Origin: Prevotella sp.
GTDB taxonomy: Bacteria; Bacteroidota; Bacteroidia; Bacteroidales; Bacteroidaceae
Direction: 5' to 3'
DNA length: 64,000 nucleotides
NCBI GenBank assembly: GCA_017458005.1
Contig: JAFTGH010000029.1
Span: 1 to 64,000 of the forward strand
In this document: piece after piece, positions 1-9,616 of the stretch
How positions within the stretch are numbered: position 1 is the first letter of the stretch
Layout of the letters: each line of letters starts with the position of its first letter
Position numbers and translations under genes: made by a program
Notes under the pieces: generated by a model
What the model saw: only the letters and a program-made list of their open reading frames with translations
Told to the model about the DNA's origin: nothing
Database searches by the model: none

Positions 1-2280
1 CGGCTCACTGGCAGAAGTCGCTGTGGTTGACAGGACTGGCTGCTTTGTCAACACCGCAGAGGTCTCGTTGTTCTTGAAGCCCTCATAGGTCGCCTCAAAA
101 GTAGGCAGAGTCTCACCCTGCTTGATGGTGTAGTCCTTCGCCGTGATCTTCAGCGGAGCCTTCTCGATGGTCAGCGTACCATTGACATAGGTGACGTTGT
201 AGTTCGTCACACTGCCCTTGCTGATAACGATAGGATAAGTACCAACGGGAGATGCAGATGTCGCCTCACAAGTGATAGAGGGAGTTCCCTCTAATGTGGC
301 ACCATCACTGGTGAACTCAAAGGCGGGAATCTCATCACCATACTTGATGGTATAACTCTTCGCCGTGATTGTAACAGGAGTGCCGTCATTTACAGTAAAA
401 GAACTCTGTATATCCGTTCCCGCATACTTGTCCTCTAATTCCTCGACACTGAACTTGATGTCCTTGACAGAAACGGAATAGTTTCCCAAAGGAACCTCTT
501 CCTTGGGCTTTAACTGCAGGTTCATGATCTTTCCTTCTCCAGCGGATATACCACTGCCATTCAGAAAATAGCAGAATACTCTAAGTGTATTCGTGTCAAT
601 CTGCCGTATCGTTACAGACATACCTTCAGCCCTCGACTCTAACGTATAGTTGTTGTCGAACGTCGTATAATACTGACCCGGATAGACCACATCAAACTGC
701 AAGCCTTTGACAATATCATAGTTGTCTAAAGAGAAATCTATTGACAGGTTTTCACTCTCGCTGATATCCTTTGTATATACACTCAGATAGTTAGGAGCGA
801 AACGGCTACCACTGACACTCACCTCCTTTACCCGCAGGTCAGGATCGTTATTGTAAATCTGCATGGTTGCCGTGAAAGCCTGCTGCACCGTACTGCCATA
901 GACGACGGTGATGTTTTCAGTGCCACCAACGGGAACTACCAATGGCAACGACTCCCTAATAGACAGATTGTCGTTATTGAACACCACACGGCTGACAGTC
1001 AGCAGTGCGGAGCCGTAGTTGCTGATGGCAAACTCCCTCTCGCAAGACTCAGTCACAGGCACTGCCCCGAAGTTGAGTTCGTCGGAGGTGCTGATCTGAG
1101 GACTGCTGATAGTCACCTGTCCGCCATAGACTGCGGACACCACATTCTCCACCTTATTATTAATAGTAGCAGAAAGCACGACTTTGGATGGGGTGAGTGT
1201 TGTGCCATAGCGTCCTGCCAGTCTCACCTTAAAGGATCCTATCTCACCGTCATTGCCTGTCAGTGGCTTGTCGCTACTGGAATAGGCGATGATACGTAAC
1301 ACATTACCAGTAAGTGAGACTGCACTCGCATGGTCCTGCTTACGACTTGACAATGCGAAACTGCCGTCCACATACTCCAACTGCTCAGGCAGTGCGAACT
1401 CCACCTGATAGCCGTTGATGTCATCCATGTTGTTCATCGTCATAGAGACGGTCACCTCCTCCTCGCTGACACCAGCCACGTCCTGCACATGCAGTTCGTT
1501 GACAGCAAAAGGCTGTGCCTTCAGGGTGATGGTATTCAGTTTCGACACGCTATTGCACACCACCTTCAACGACTTGTTGATGCTACCACGCTCCACAGGC
1601 TTATAGGTGATATTCAAGTCTTTTGACTCACCAGCACTTATAGTCAGCGGTAGAGTTGTCGTACTTGAGAACACGTTGACATCCGAGAACGTCAAGGCGG
1701 TAATTGTCAGGTCGGCATTTCCCACATTGGCTACTGTCACCGTCTTCTGGTAGGTGCTGCGGATGGGAACCTCCCCGAAGTCCACCTCCATCATACTGTA
1801 TTGTGCCTTGGCGCAGAAGGTTGTCACAGTACCGCCTTCCGTACTTCCTGACACTTTAGTCCCGTCAGTATTGGTTAGCATGATCTTCGTGGGAGCCAAC
1901 GTGACTGTCTCTGGCTGGTTGCCCAGTCTCAGTTTGAAACTGACCACCTCACCGCTGTTGCCTGTAATGGCAGCCATGGAGAGCGAGTAGACGAGCACGT
2001 TCAGCACGTCGTCTTTCACGCCTATTGTCAGGGAATGACCACCACAGCGGCTTCCCAGCAATCCAGACCCCTCCACCAGTGTTAAGTTCTCATCCAGCGG
2101 GATGCTCACCTGCAACGAGGATACCGCATCCGTATTCTCCAAGGAGATGCTGACTGTCACCTCCTCGTCAGGAGCACCTTGCGCTGATGATATCCTCACG
2201 ACATTGTCTGCCCTTGCCCCGATGCCAAAGCACAGCAGCAAGGACAAGACCAATGTCTTTCCATAGTTCCTTAATTTCAT
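1..2280 (-). CDS. Secreted cohesin-like/Hydin-like/MBG repeat protein (3' end outside window)
   Basis: An open reading frame of 760 codons starts at the ATG read from 2280 and runs off the left edge without a stop. Residues 1-24 form a Sec signal peptide ending ARA/D. Three similar all-beta domains follow at about 26-137, 260-372 and 496-612. They have the look of type I cohesins: a start of the type VTVSISLENTDAVSSLQVSI, a central L-x-V-x-x-G strand and a final G-E-x-x-SFK-x-R-L strand. They alternate with two ASPM/Hydin-like Ig domains (about 160-255 and 395-492). From 635 on there are MBG-type repeats (YTIKYGDEIPAF, YTIKQGETLPTF), the last one cut by the edge. The gene lies 10 bp downstream of a dockerin-bearing subtilase on the same strand, so it may be the docking partner of that enzyme. 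Cohesin assignment is by eye and moderately sure; secretion and operon membership are firm. Confidence 0.75.
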   Translation of the reverse strand, partial: MKLRNYGKTLVLSLLLCFGIGARADNVVRISSAQGAPDEEVTVSISLENTDAVSSLQVSIPLDENLTLVEGSGLLGSRCGGHSLTIGVKDDVLNVLVYSLSMAAITGNSGEVVSFKLRLGNQPETVTLAPTKIMLTNTDGTKVSGSTEGGTVTTFCAKAQYSMMEVDFGEVPIRSTYQKTVTVANVGNADLTITALTFSDVNVFSSTTTLPLTISAGESKDLNITYKPVERGSINKSLKVVCNSVSKLNTITLKAQPFAVNELHVQDVAGVSEEEVTVSMTMNNMDDINGYQVEFALPEQLEYVDGSFALSSRKQDHASAVSLTGNVLRIIAYSSSDKPLTGNDGEIGSFKVRLAGRYGTTLTPSKVVLSATINNKVENVVSAVYGGQVTISSPQISTSDELNFGAVPVTESCEREFAISNYGSALLTVSRVVFNNDNLSIRESLPLVVPVGGTENITVVYGSTVQQAFTATMQIYNNDPDLRVKEVSVSGSRFAPNYLSVYTKDISESENLSIDFSLDNYDIVKGLQFDVVYPGQYYTTFDNNYTLESRAEGMSVTIRQIDTNTLRVFCYFLNGSGISAGEGKIMNLQLKPKEEVPLGNYSVSVKDIKFSVEELEDKYAGTDIQSSFTVNDGTPVTITAKSYTIKYGDEIPAFEFTSDGATLEGTPSITCEATSASPVGTYPIVISKGSVTNYNVTYVNGTLTIEKAPLKITAKDYTIKQGETLPTFEATYEGFKNNETSAVLTKQPVLSTTATSASEP

Positions 2281-2290
2281 AGCATCCAAG

Positions 2291-5200
2291 TTATTTCACA
2301 ACCTTTACGCCATCCACGATATACAAGCCCCTCGGCAATTTCCGCAACTGGGTTTTATCGTCAGCCACACGGTATCCCTTCAGGTTGTACACACCCTTAA
2401 CGGTCTTTGCGTCCTTCGTAGTCTCTATGGCAGTCGTCTCGCCTGCTATCGCCTCGACATTATGACCTGTGGCATCGCTCAGGCGGATGGATGCGACCTC
2501 CGCATTGCCGATGTGCAACAACGCGTGCTTGCCGGCAGGGAGTGTCTTGCCGTTCATGTTATAGGCAAGGAAGAGATAGTCGTTTTCCGACAGCCATGCT
2601 GAGGTGTGCTCGAAACCGTTCAGGTTGTCGTCAACACTGATGGTCTGTCCATCCTCGGCGATCAACTGTACCTGTACACCTGCCAGTGCCACTGGAGAAT
2701 CGACATAAACCACGCCATCCTCAACCGTATATGTTGCCGTTGCCTCTATCAACAGACGTGCCTCGGCACCCGGATGCAATATCTTCTGGATGATACCCAC
2801 AACGTCAAGGATGTCTATATAAGTATCTGTATTCATATCGGCAGCCTCGAAGATAAATGGCTTCGGATCCATACCTGCGGCATAGTTCACGGTGGTGATA
2901 ACATCAGCCACGTCGATGTCACCAGAGCCGTTGGCGTCGCCCTGAGTTGATGTCAGCGGAGTCGCTGCCACCACATTAGACACGTCGTACTCCTGCAGGT
3001 CGGTTGACAATACCTTATACATATAATAATAGGTCTCGCCAGGTGTTACGTCGTAGTCGGCATACTCGGTCGTCTCAATGTCCACAATGTCCTGATTGAT
3101 GCGCAGGGTGTCCGCCTTGCCTTCCGCATCCACCGTATAGCGATAGATGTTGAAGCCCATTGTGTCATCGAAGTTATTGTTCTCGTTGTTCCATGTCAAG
3201 TTCACACGTCCCATGCCAGCCTCAGCGGCGAAACCAGTCGCCATAGAGCCTGCTGACTGCACTTGGATGTTAAAGTGTGTCTTCTCGTATGGAATCTCGA
3301 AGTACTCGTTATCCTCCGCGCCATAGACATAGATGCGATTCACACCGTCGCTCTTCGTCTTGCCATCGATAGTCTTGTAGGCGGTGTAGATAGTACCCTC
3401 CGCATTCCAACTACCATCTTCGGCGACAGCCTGTTGGGTATAGGGATCACGCACTCCAAATGAGATTTGCGGTGCCACGTTCTTATTCATTGGACGGTTG
3501 AAGTACACCTCAAACTTATGTTTACCTACGCCAAGCGGTGCCAAGTCCTCGTACTCATCCTGTGCGTCCTTGCCGTTGACCACGACTTTCCAGACAATAC
3601 CATGTGCCTCTGCATAGGGACGTGAAGGCATGTTGCTTAAATCTATCTGACCATATGTGCCTGGGGCATTACCTATTTCATAGATATAGGGACGTATGAT
3701 TTCTTCACGACCTGTACCTAAATACGAGGGAGTGTTCGATTTATCAATACCTGGTTTTGATGCATTATAAGCCAAACAGTAATATTTGCCATTGTTTCTT
3801 ACTATATAATTATTGAAGTAATTATTTCTATTCAATTGGCTATAATCAGGTAGGGTCCCTGAACCACTAGAATTATAGACTATATTTGAATATTGAAGAT
3901 TTTTAGATATTCCATCAAACCTTCCAGTACAGTCTTGGATAGTATTACGTAATCCGTCATATCCCGTAAAAACATAACCCGTAGATTCCTTAATAATACA
4001 ATCCTCCATATAAGGTATTACTGCTTCATAAGGGGACTCATATTCTTCTATTCTGCAATACGAGATTGTATCTCTTGGATTGTCGTAAGTTGCCCACCTA
4101 GGACAAGCAATCGAAATATATGCACCATTTGGTTTTTCGTCAGAATATTGTGTGGGATACTGGCTCCAATATGCCTCCCAATCACTTAGCATCTGCAACA
4201 CGGCTGGTGTCAGATAGTTCGGATCGGTCAGTAAATGCTGTTTGGTTGTCATATCGTATGAGAAATCTTCGATGTAATCTTCCAAAGAGAAAGACCGACT
4301 GGGATTATCTTCATAGTCATTATAATATACAACCTGAAGTTGAGACGTAAACTTGTTAGGTGTCGTCTCTGTGGGTAACAGTGTAAAAAGTGTCTGCGTA
4401 TCATTCGTATATAGAGCATCCTGACGATGATGTCCCCCAGTTGACTCATGCGACCTAATACCTGCCCATGCACCCTCTCCTGTATGGCGGGTAAAGACAA
4501 TTGGCTTTTCTGGTGTTCCGTTTGCTTTCAGTTTTCCAGAAGAAGAAATGCCCATACCTTCCATAAACTCAATACGGGTACCTGGCTCAATGGTCAGCGT
4601 AGCACCTTCCATGATAGCGAGATTCTCATTCACCAGATAGGTGTGATCGGCTGTTAATGTCCTATCCTCTGAGATAAGTCCGTTGATTTTCACCAGATTG
4701 GTTACTACGATGGTAAAGGGCCACTCAAAGGTCTGAGTAGACTCATCGCAAGTGGCAACAATCTTGAGTTTGATATGACGAGCATCTGCTACATTATTCG
4801 CCACCTTCAGCACTAACGGATTCCAACTGACACCCTTTCCATAAGCATCCAAATGCATACCAAAGTCAACCCATCCAGTCTGGATATCCACAGTTGTGGG
4901 GTCCTCGAACTCATCACCCATCTCCAACTTCAGTTTGATGTTACTTGCCTCACCAAAGGTGGTACGGATGACGGGATAGATGCTGACTAACTCACCTGCG
5001 TCTATCTCATGGTCATTGCTATAGTCTTCCTCTGTCTCGTCAGCCAAATCCTTACGGTTACGCATCTGCAAATTCAACATATCCAACTCAGCAGGACGAT
5101 TGGTAACACCAAACGCCTCAGCGATATTATTGGTATGCAACAAATCACCCCACAGTATCTCTTGCGTGTCGTACTGCTTGACCATCTTCAAGGCAGAGAT

Positions 5201-6541
5201 AGCACCTGCTACCAACGGGGATGCCATTGAAGTACCATTGAGTGTTTTGTAGTTACCACCAGGAATGGTACTTAGAATATTAACACCAGGAGCAGATAAC
5301 TCATAGTTAAAACCGTCTGGGTCTTGAAGAGTAGTGACAGACGAATAGGTGTTTCCATCCAAATCATGATTACTAAATCCTGCTAATGCGCCACTTTGTG
5401 TTGTTGCCTGTACTCCCAGTACAAAAGAATAACCTGCAGGAAAATGTACGCCATAATCACAATTCTCGTGACAAGGTGCTGGATGAATCCTTGCAAAATC
5501 ATTACCCGCAGCCGCAACAATCACTGCACTATGATATGCACGTTCCAACGCCTGACGGAGAGCACGGCTATTTGCATAAGTTCCTAAAGAAAGGTTTAGC
5601 ACAGTGGCACCGTTCTGTACAGCATAGTCGATACCCTTTACGATAGTAGCGACATCACCTGTACCGTCGCTCTGCATCACACTGACTGCCATAATCAATG
5701 CCTGTGGGTTGGCACCTACTATACCTATATTATTATTAGAGGCTGCAGCGATACCTGCCACATGGGTACCATGCATGTTATTATCACGGATGTTAGGGGT
5801 GTTGTTGATGAAGTCCCAACCATGAATATCACCTGCAAAACCATTGCCGTCGTTATCGTAGTTCGACTCACCTTCCGCCTCTGCTGTGTTTGTCCAGAGG
5901 TTATCTTTCAAATCGGGGTGCGTCAAGTCAACGCCTGTATCAAGGATGGCGATGACGGGACGGGCTGGATTGATAATCGGTTTGCTCCACAACTCCTTCA
6001 CCCCATAAGCGTCCAGATACCACTGCTGGGTATTGTAAGGATTGCCCGCATAACTGTCTGCGATATGCGCATCCATCAGGTATAGTTTATAGTTGGGTTC
6101 TGCAAACTCCACTTCGTCGAGCGCCTTCAGTTTCTCTACCAGTTGCAGGGTCTCTATCTGTTTCTCCTCACTCAGTGTCACCTTATAGAGTTGTGTCAGG
6201 TCACGCTCCACAATAGTAGCACCATTAAAGGCTTTGGCACGGCGAGCAGTGCCTTTCACTTTAGCATTGGGCAGCAGTTGCTCCATGTCTTTTGCACCAT
6301 ACTCCTTCAGAACAGCATCCAGACTACTGATACCAGAAGTCGTTTGTCCTGCAGCACGACGCACATTGGCTTGCTGCCCGTCTTTCAATTTGAAAAGAAC
6401 TTGTCCAGGCACAAAGTCATGTGCCTGTGGACGAGCCACCTTGTACACTTCATCCTCATTGTCATTCGAGACCTGAGAGAGTGCGGGCATTGCTCCTACT
6501 ACCAGCAGGGCTAATCCCAAAAAGTAACGTTTGTGTTTCAT
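2291..6541 (-). CDS. Secreted S8 subtilisin-family peptidase with C-terminal dockerin and sorting tail
   Basis: This 1416-residue exported serine protease has a signal peptide at 1-22 (ending ALSQ), a propeptide-like region to about 160, and a subtilase domain at about 175-450. The catalytic triad is visible: Asp201 (ILDTGVD), His257 (MHGTHVAG) and Ser438 (GTSMASP), with oxyanion Asn347 (AAAGN). A large beta-rich middle region follows, including a fibronectin III-like stretch before residue 1200. A dockerin type I pair lies at about 1201-1255, with two Ca-binding loops (DANGSGDID and DMNTDTYID). The last 35 residues (GVYNLKGYRV...RGLYIVDGVKVVK) resemble the C-terminal tail seen on many Prevotella surface proteins, possibly a type IX secretion signal. 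It is 15 bp downstream of a papain-like gene and 10 bp upstream of a cohesin-like gene, so the three probably form one operon. Substrate is unknown. Confidence 0.9.
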   Translation of the reverse strand: MKHKRYFLGLALLVVGAMPALSQVSNDNEDEVYKVARPQAHDFVPGQVLFKLKDGQQANVRRAAGQTTSGISSLDAVLKEYGAKDMEQLLPNAKVKGTARRAKAFNGATIVERDLTQLYKVTLSEEKQIETLQLVEKLKALDEVEFAEPNYKLYLMDAHIADSYAGNPYNTQQWYLDAYGVKELWSKPIINPARPVIAILDTGVDLTHPDLKDNLWTNTAEAEGESNYDNDGNGFAGDIHGWDFINNTPNIRDNNMHGTHVAGIAAASNNNIGIVGANPQALIMAVSVMQSDGTGDVATIVKGIDYAVQNGATVLNLSLGTYANSRALRQALERAYHSAVIVAAAGNDFARIHPAPCHENCDYGVHFPAGYSFVLGVQATTQSGALAGFSNHDLDGNTYSSVTTLQDPDGFNYELSAPGVNILSTIPGGNYKTLNGTSMASPLVAGAISALKMVKQYDTQEILWGDLLHTNNIAEAFGVTNRPAELDMLNLQMRNRKDLADETEEDYSNDHEIDAGELVSIYPVIRTTFGEASNIKLKLEMGDEFEDPTTVDIQTGWVDFGMHLDAYGKGVSWNPLVLKVANNVADARHIKLKIVATCDESTQTFEWPFTIVVTNLVKINGLISEDRTLTADHTYLVNENLAIMEGATLTIEPGTRIEFMEGMGISSSGKLKANGTPEKPIVFTRHTGEGAWAGIRSHESTGGHHRQDALYTNDTQTLFTLLPTETTPNKFTSQLQVVYYNDYEDNPSRSFSLEDYIEDFSYDMTTKQHLLTDPNYLTPAVLQMLSDWEAYWSQYPTQYSDEKPNGAYISIACPRWATYDNPRDTISYCRIEEYESPYEAVIPYMEDCIIKESTGYVFTGYDGLRNTIQDCTGRFDGISKNLQYSNIVYNSSGSGTLPDYSQLNRNNYFNNYIVRNNGKYYCLAYNASKPGIDKSNTPSYLGTGREEIIRPYIYEIGNAPGTYGQIDLSNMPSRPYAEAHGIVWKVVVNGKDAQDEYEDLAPLGVGKHKFEVYFNRPMNKNVAPQISFGVRDPYTQQAVAEDGSWNAEGTIYTAYKTIDGKTKSDGVNRIYVYGAEDNEYFEIPYEKTHFNIQVQSAGSMATGFAAEAGMGRVNLTWNNENNNFDDTMGFNIYRYTVDAEGKADTLRINQDIVDIETTEYADYDVTPGETYYYMYKVLSTDLQEYDVSNVVAATPLTSTQGDANGSGDIDVADVITTVNYAAGMDPKPFIFEAADMNTDTYIDILDVVGIIQKILHPGAEARLLIEATATYTVEDGVVYVDSPVALAGVQVQLIAEDGQTISVDDNLNGFEHTSAWLSENDYLFLAYNMNGKTLPAGKHALLHIGNAEVASIRLSDATGHNVEAIAGETTAIETTKDAKTVKGVYNLKGYRVADDKTQLRKLPRGLYIVDGVKVVK

Positions 6542-6556
6542 ATAATTAATTTATTA

Positions 6557-7210
6557 TTAGTTCAATGTAAACAATATATATTCGTAGATTTTACTTTGGA
6601 GATTAAAAACAAATCCATTATCGGGATCGACATTCACACAATACTGATTGGGATCTCTATAAAACACTCCATCATTATCCTTTCCCACTACAATTGTGTG
6701 CATACTATTTTCAATTTGATAAACAATAATAGCCAAGTTATGACCTGCTGCTTCCAAATGATCATTAATTTCATTAAAAGCACCTTCTAATGGATAAATA
6801 TCAGCTCTTGAGTCTAAAATCTGAAAATTATGCGGATACTCATCCTGTGTTTGGATATATCTGTTGAACTCACATAGATGCCGAGTTCCTCTTAAATTAC
6901 CGATAATTGTGCCACAATAATGATGAAGAATCTGAGAGATAAAACATTCAAAGTCATTGCGACCAGAATTCTCTTGCATATTTACAAACTTATTTTGGTA
7001 AATATCTCTGATATGGTGTAAGCATGCAGGATGTCTCTGTATAGAGTCTTGTATAAAACTATAATATGCCTTCAAGACATCATAGACCTCAATAGGAATA
7101 CCACGCATTTCTACATTTCTATAATATTCTAAAACAAACGCATAACTTGCCAACAAGCAAATATTATTACTCTGCTTAAAAGTTGATCTAAATAGAGTCC
7201 TATCAGCCAT
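6557..7210 (-). CDS. Putative papain-like (C39-like fold) cysteine peptidase
   Basis: This is a 217-residue protein without signal peptide or membrane segment. It carries a pattern typical of papain-fold enzymes: Gln13 and Cys18 in QSNNICLLAS (Q-x4-C), His171 in NSMHTIVVG, and Asp186 or Asn188 in FYRDPN. The rest is mostly helical. Order and spacing fit a C39-like or related clan CA domain, but I recognise no specific family. It is the first gene of the minus-strand unit leading into the dockerin subtilase 15 bp downstream, which suggests a role in the same process, for example processing or regulation. The start ATG at 7210 is the only one upstream of the Gln-Cys motif. Base composition is AT-rich compared with the neighbouring genes, which may mean recent acquisition. 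Confidence 0.6.
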   Translation of the reverse strand: MADRTLFRSTFKQSNNICLLASYAFVLEYYRNVEMRGIPIEVYDVLKAYYSFIQDSIQRHPACLHHIRDIYQNKFVNMQENSGRNDFECFISQILHHYCGTIIGNLRGTRHLCEFNRYIQTQDEYPHNFQILDSRADIYPLEGAFNEINDHLEAAGHNLAIIVYQIENSMHTIVVGKDNDGVFYRDPNQYCVNVDPDNGFVFNLQSKIYEYILFTLN

Positions 7211-7284
7211 ATTTCAAATCTCCTATGCATCTATTGGCTCCATTCGATGCTTATAATACGTATTCTCTGCATACACAACAGAAA

Positions 7285-7362
7285 GTGTGAGCCTACTTAG
7301 TCTATACTCTGCAAGTAGGCTCTGGACTGCCTTAGAAGTGAATATAGAAAAACGGCTCACAC
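7285..7362. repeat. Nested, mutually exclusive inverted repeats in the operon leader
   Basis: GAGCCTACTT (7289-7298) pairs perfectly with AAGTAGGCTC (7313-7322), a 10-bp stem with a 14-nt loop. GTGTGAGCC (7285-7293) pairs perfectly with GGCTCACAC (7354-7362). Both stems need the same GAGCC at 7289-7293, so only one can form at a time. A further copy, TGTGAGCCGTT at 7554-7564, is the inverse of 7351-7361. The region 7211-7530 is otherwise without a convincing gene; a 60-codon TTG-start frame inside it has no support. Confidence 0.55.
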
Positions 7363-7520
7363 CCCTGTATGATGATATACACACGGTATATACTATCAAA
7401 TACAAGGAGGAACGCTCGTCAATATTCCAACTTCTTTGGGTGAATTGTCCAGATTCACTTGCAAGGAATAAAACTAAACGCTTCCTATGTTATGTCTGCG
7501 ACGGATTTTCCGCCACGGTG

Positions 7521-7528
7521 CAAATATA
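7521..7528 (-). promoter_or_regulatory. -7 promoter box (TATATTTG) for the papain-like/subtilase/cohesin operon
   Basis: Read on the minus strand, the sequence is TATATTTG followed by CACC, a perfect Bacteroidota -7 box. It would give a leader of roughly 305 nt before the ATG at 7210. A second possible box (TAATTTTG, plus-strand 7572-7579) lies 44 nt further upstream. No well-spaced TTTG -33 box is seen for either. Confidence 0.5.
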
Positions 7529-7723
7529 AGAAAAATTTAGCACAAACGTTCATTGTGAGCCGTTATTTTTGCAAAATTACTTCTTTTTCGCCATTTAACC
7601 GCTTCTTATGGAGTTCTTTTTCATTGTAAAATCATTTTTTTCTATTCTCAACGGCGAAGATACTACATAAAAAAGAAACATGGAAGAAAAAGGGCGACCA
7701 TTTCCTCCATTTTGATAAAAAGG

Positions 7724-8914
7724 CTATTTGTTGGCTGCCTCAATAATCAATAGTTGGACATAGTTACGATATTCAGTAACTACAGTGTCCATCGAGAATT
7801 CGGGATGGGAACGGACAATCTGATCCAGACGTTGTTGCTCGCCAGCAAGAAATATGCGTGACTGTATCATCCACAAACTGTCATTTTGACGTGGATGTTC
7901 CACAGAACCCAATGTGGATTGAAATACGGGAAGCACTAATCTCTTGATATCTGAACGTAACTGCTCGATAGATTTCTGTTTAGCGTGACCAGAAGGAGTG
8001 TCTGAAACCTGGGGCTTTGTTGGTGCAAGCGGTGTCTCGATAACAGAAGTCTTTGTTATATGTGGAGTGTCTGCTTTTTCTGGCATCTTAACAGAAGGAA
8101 TGGTATCTGTTGCTACTGGCAGAATCTCTTCATGAGCGGTCTGCTGTTGCGGATAGAAGAGAAGGGCAATAGCAACAACAGGAATAGCCAATAGCAAGAG
8201 ATAGGGATACCATCGCCTATGAGATAGGTCGTGCTGCAAATCGTCTATAGACTGATATCGATCAGAGGGGTTACTTGCCGTACATCGTGCTATCACCTTA
8301 TTATATATATAAGCATGGGGGAGCATGGCAAGAATCTTGCCGATGGCATAGATGTCTGTGCGTTCGTCGACGACCTCTCCTCGTAATTGTTCTGGCGCCG
8401 CAAAGCCATTGGTATGTCCTTGGGTGTCCGAGAATGTATCTGTATAACAGCAACCAAAATCTACTAACTTAACATCATCATTAATGCGAGTCAACAGAAT
8501 ATTGTCTGGCTTTATATCCAGATGCAACACTTGATGGGCATGAAGATACCGCACCACATCCAACAACTGGGAGACAAACTTCTTTGTATTCTTGCGTGTG
8601 AAATATTGAGGACGATTTGTCAGGCAGTCCGTTAGTGTCTCACCATCCACATATTCTATCAGGATACCATCAGAGGACAAGGATATATAGCGGACAAGGT
8701 TAGGATGCTCTAAGCGATAGCCTGTCTCAAACTCTTTGTGGAATGCCTCTTGGAACAGGATGTCATTGGCATATTCCGCTTTCAATCGCTTCAGGAAATG
8801 CAGTTTGCCATACAACTTGACACGAAAGGTGTCGCAGGTGGCTCCATGACGCTCCAACAGTTCTGCTGCGTCATCATTGAACTGCTGGTTGTGAAACTCT
8901 GACGACTCCATCAT
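7724..8914 (-). CDS. Membrane-anchored Hanks-type Ser/Thr protein kinase
   Basis: A 396-residue protein phosphorylates proteins at the inner membrane. The kinase domain covers about 30-230: likely ATP-binding Lys42 (HFLKRLK), catalytic loop HLDIKPDN (131-138; Asp133, Lys135, Asn138), DFG at 152-154 and AAPEQL (172-177). The N-lobe lacks an obvious glycine-rich loop, so the domain is compact but has all catalytic residues. One membrane helix lies at about 236-255, followed by a 140-residue Pro/Thr-rich and then helical extracytoplasmic part. The gene overlaps the upstream partner gene by 4 bp (ATGA), so translation is coupled. Substrates may include that partner. The region 7530-7723 downstream is AT-rich and holds no gene I can see. 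Confidence 0.9.
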   Translation of the reverse strand: MMESSEFHNQQFNDDAAELLERHGATCDTFRVKLYGKLHFLKRLKAEYANDILFQEAFHKEFETGYRLEHPNLVRYISLSSDGILIEYVDGETLTDCLTNRPQYFTRKNTKKFVSQLLDVVRYLHAHQVLHLDIKPDNILLTRINDDVKLVDFGCCYTDTFSDTQGHTNGFAAPEQLRGEVVDERTDIYAIGKILAMLPHAYIYNKVIARCTASNPSDRYQSIDDLQHDLSHRRWYPYLLLLAIPVVAIALLFYPQQQTAHEEILPVATDTIPSVKMPEKADTPHITKTSVIETPLAPTKPQVSDTPSGHAKQKSIEQLRSDIKRLVLPVFQSTLGSVEHPRQNDSLWMIQSRIFLAGEQQRLDQIVRSHPEFSMDTVVTEYRNYVQLLIIEAANK

Positions 8915-9468
8915 ATGGAAAGAAGGGTTATTGAAGAGAGACCTTCCACAATACCTGCCGTATAGGAACCAAGTGCCTTACCATCACGCCATACTTGAGA
9001 TACCAACAGGGGGTGATGAAGGACGAATCCTTGTATCTCCACTTCATCACCTACGAATAGTTTGCTATTCTCGCTTTCTGTTACCTGATAGCGACAATTC
9101 TCCTTATACTCAAAAGTAACCTTCCTGTCTGGGAGATAGGTTATTTGAACACTGTCACCACTTTGTAGACTACTTGACTGAAGAACCTCAGCGGATTGAT
9201 TAAAGTCTGAGTTTCCATTATCCTCTACCCTCATCAATGCTTCCCAATGAGCATAACCTAAATAGCGGGCAATAGCATCAAGGGTAGTGACATGCGGAGT
9301 ACGTTCGTCTTGTGCGAAACCTAACAAGCGTTTGAGTGTAGTGGCACCAATATGAACCCCTATCTTGCTCTCAATATCATACGATAAATATTCACAATCG
9401 GAAGGTAGGCGCAAGTCGTTAGCCGACTTGTCCTTCAGCATCTGAATGATATGGAATGGCAAATGCAT
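8911..9468 (-). CDS. Kinase-partner protein: N-terminal helical DNA-binding-like domain plus beta domain
   Basis: This 185-residue protein has no signal peptide. Residues 1-75 are helical with a repressor-like layout (TTLKRLLGFAQDERTPHVTTLD then IARYLGYAHWEAL), as in Bacteroidota proteins that precede Ser/Thr kinases. Residues 100-185 are beta-rich with a small-barrel character (VQITYLPDRKVTFEYKEN). It is translationally coupled (4-bp overlap) to the kinase and has its own strong promoter. I infer it is a regulator or substrate of the kinase. I recognise no named family with certainty. Confidence 0.7.
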   Translation of the reverse strand: MHLPFHIIQMLKDKSANDLRLPSDCEYLSYDIESKIGVHIGATTLKRLLGFAQDERTPHVTTLDAIARYLGYAHWEALMRVEDNGNSDFNQSAEVLQSSSLQSGDSVQITYLPDRKVTFEYKENCRYQVTESENSKLFVGDEVEIQGFVLHHPLLVSQVWRDGKALGSYTAGIVEGLSSITLLSI

Positions 9469-9491
9469 AACTTAAACAATTATAGTTATGG

Positions 9492-9523
9492 CAAAGATAA
9501 ACATTTCTTCTGAAAGCCGCAAA
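9492..9523 (-). promoter_or_regulatory. Promoter of the kinase operon
   Basis: On the minus strand, TTTG (plus-strand 9520-9523) and TATCTTTG (9492-9499) are separated by exactly 20 nt, the best Bacteroidota spacing. The start codon of the partner gene is 23 nt downstream of the -7 box. Confidence 0.75.
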
Positions 9524-9616
9524 TGATTCCCAAAGAAATTAAGAGAAAGGGGGAAATATTTGGAAACATATAAAAATCTTCTTTTTACTGATAATCCGCA
9601 AAAAAGAATCAAAAAG

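Noticed and set aside
7223-7405. 60-codon minus-strand frame before the papain-like gene
   Set aside because: TTG start, no ribosome site, and it covers the inverted repeats; the region is better read as a leader.
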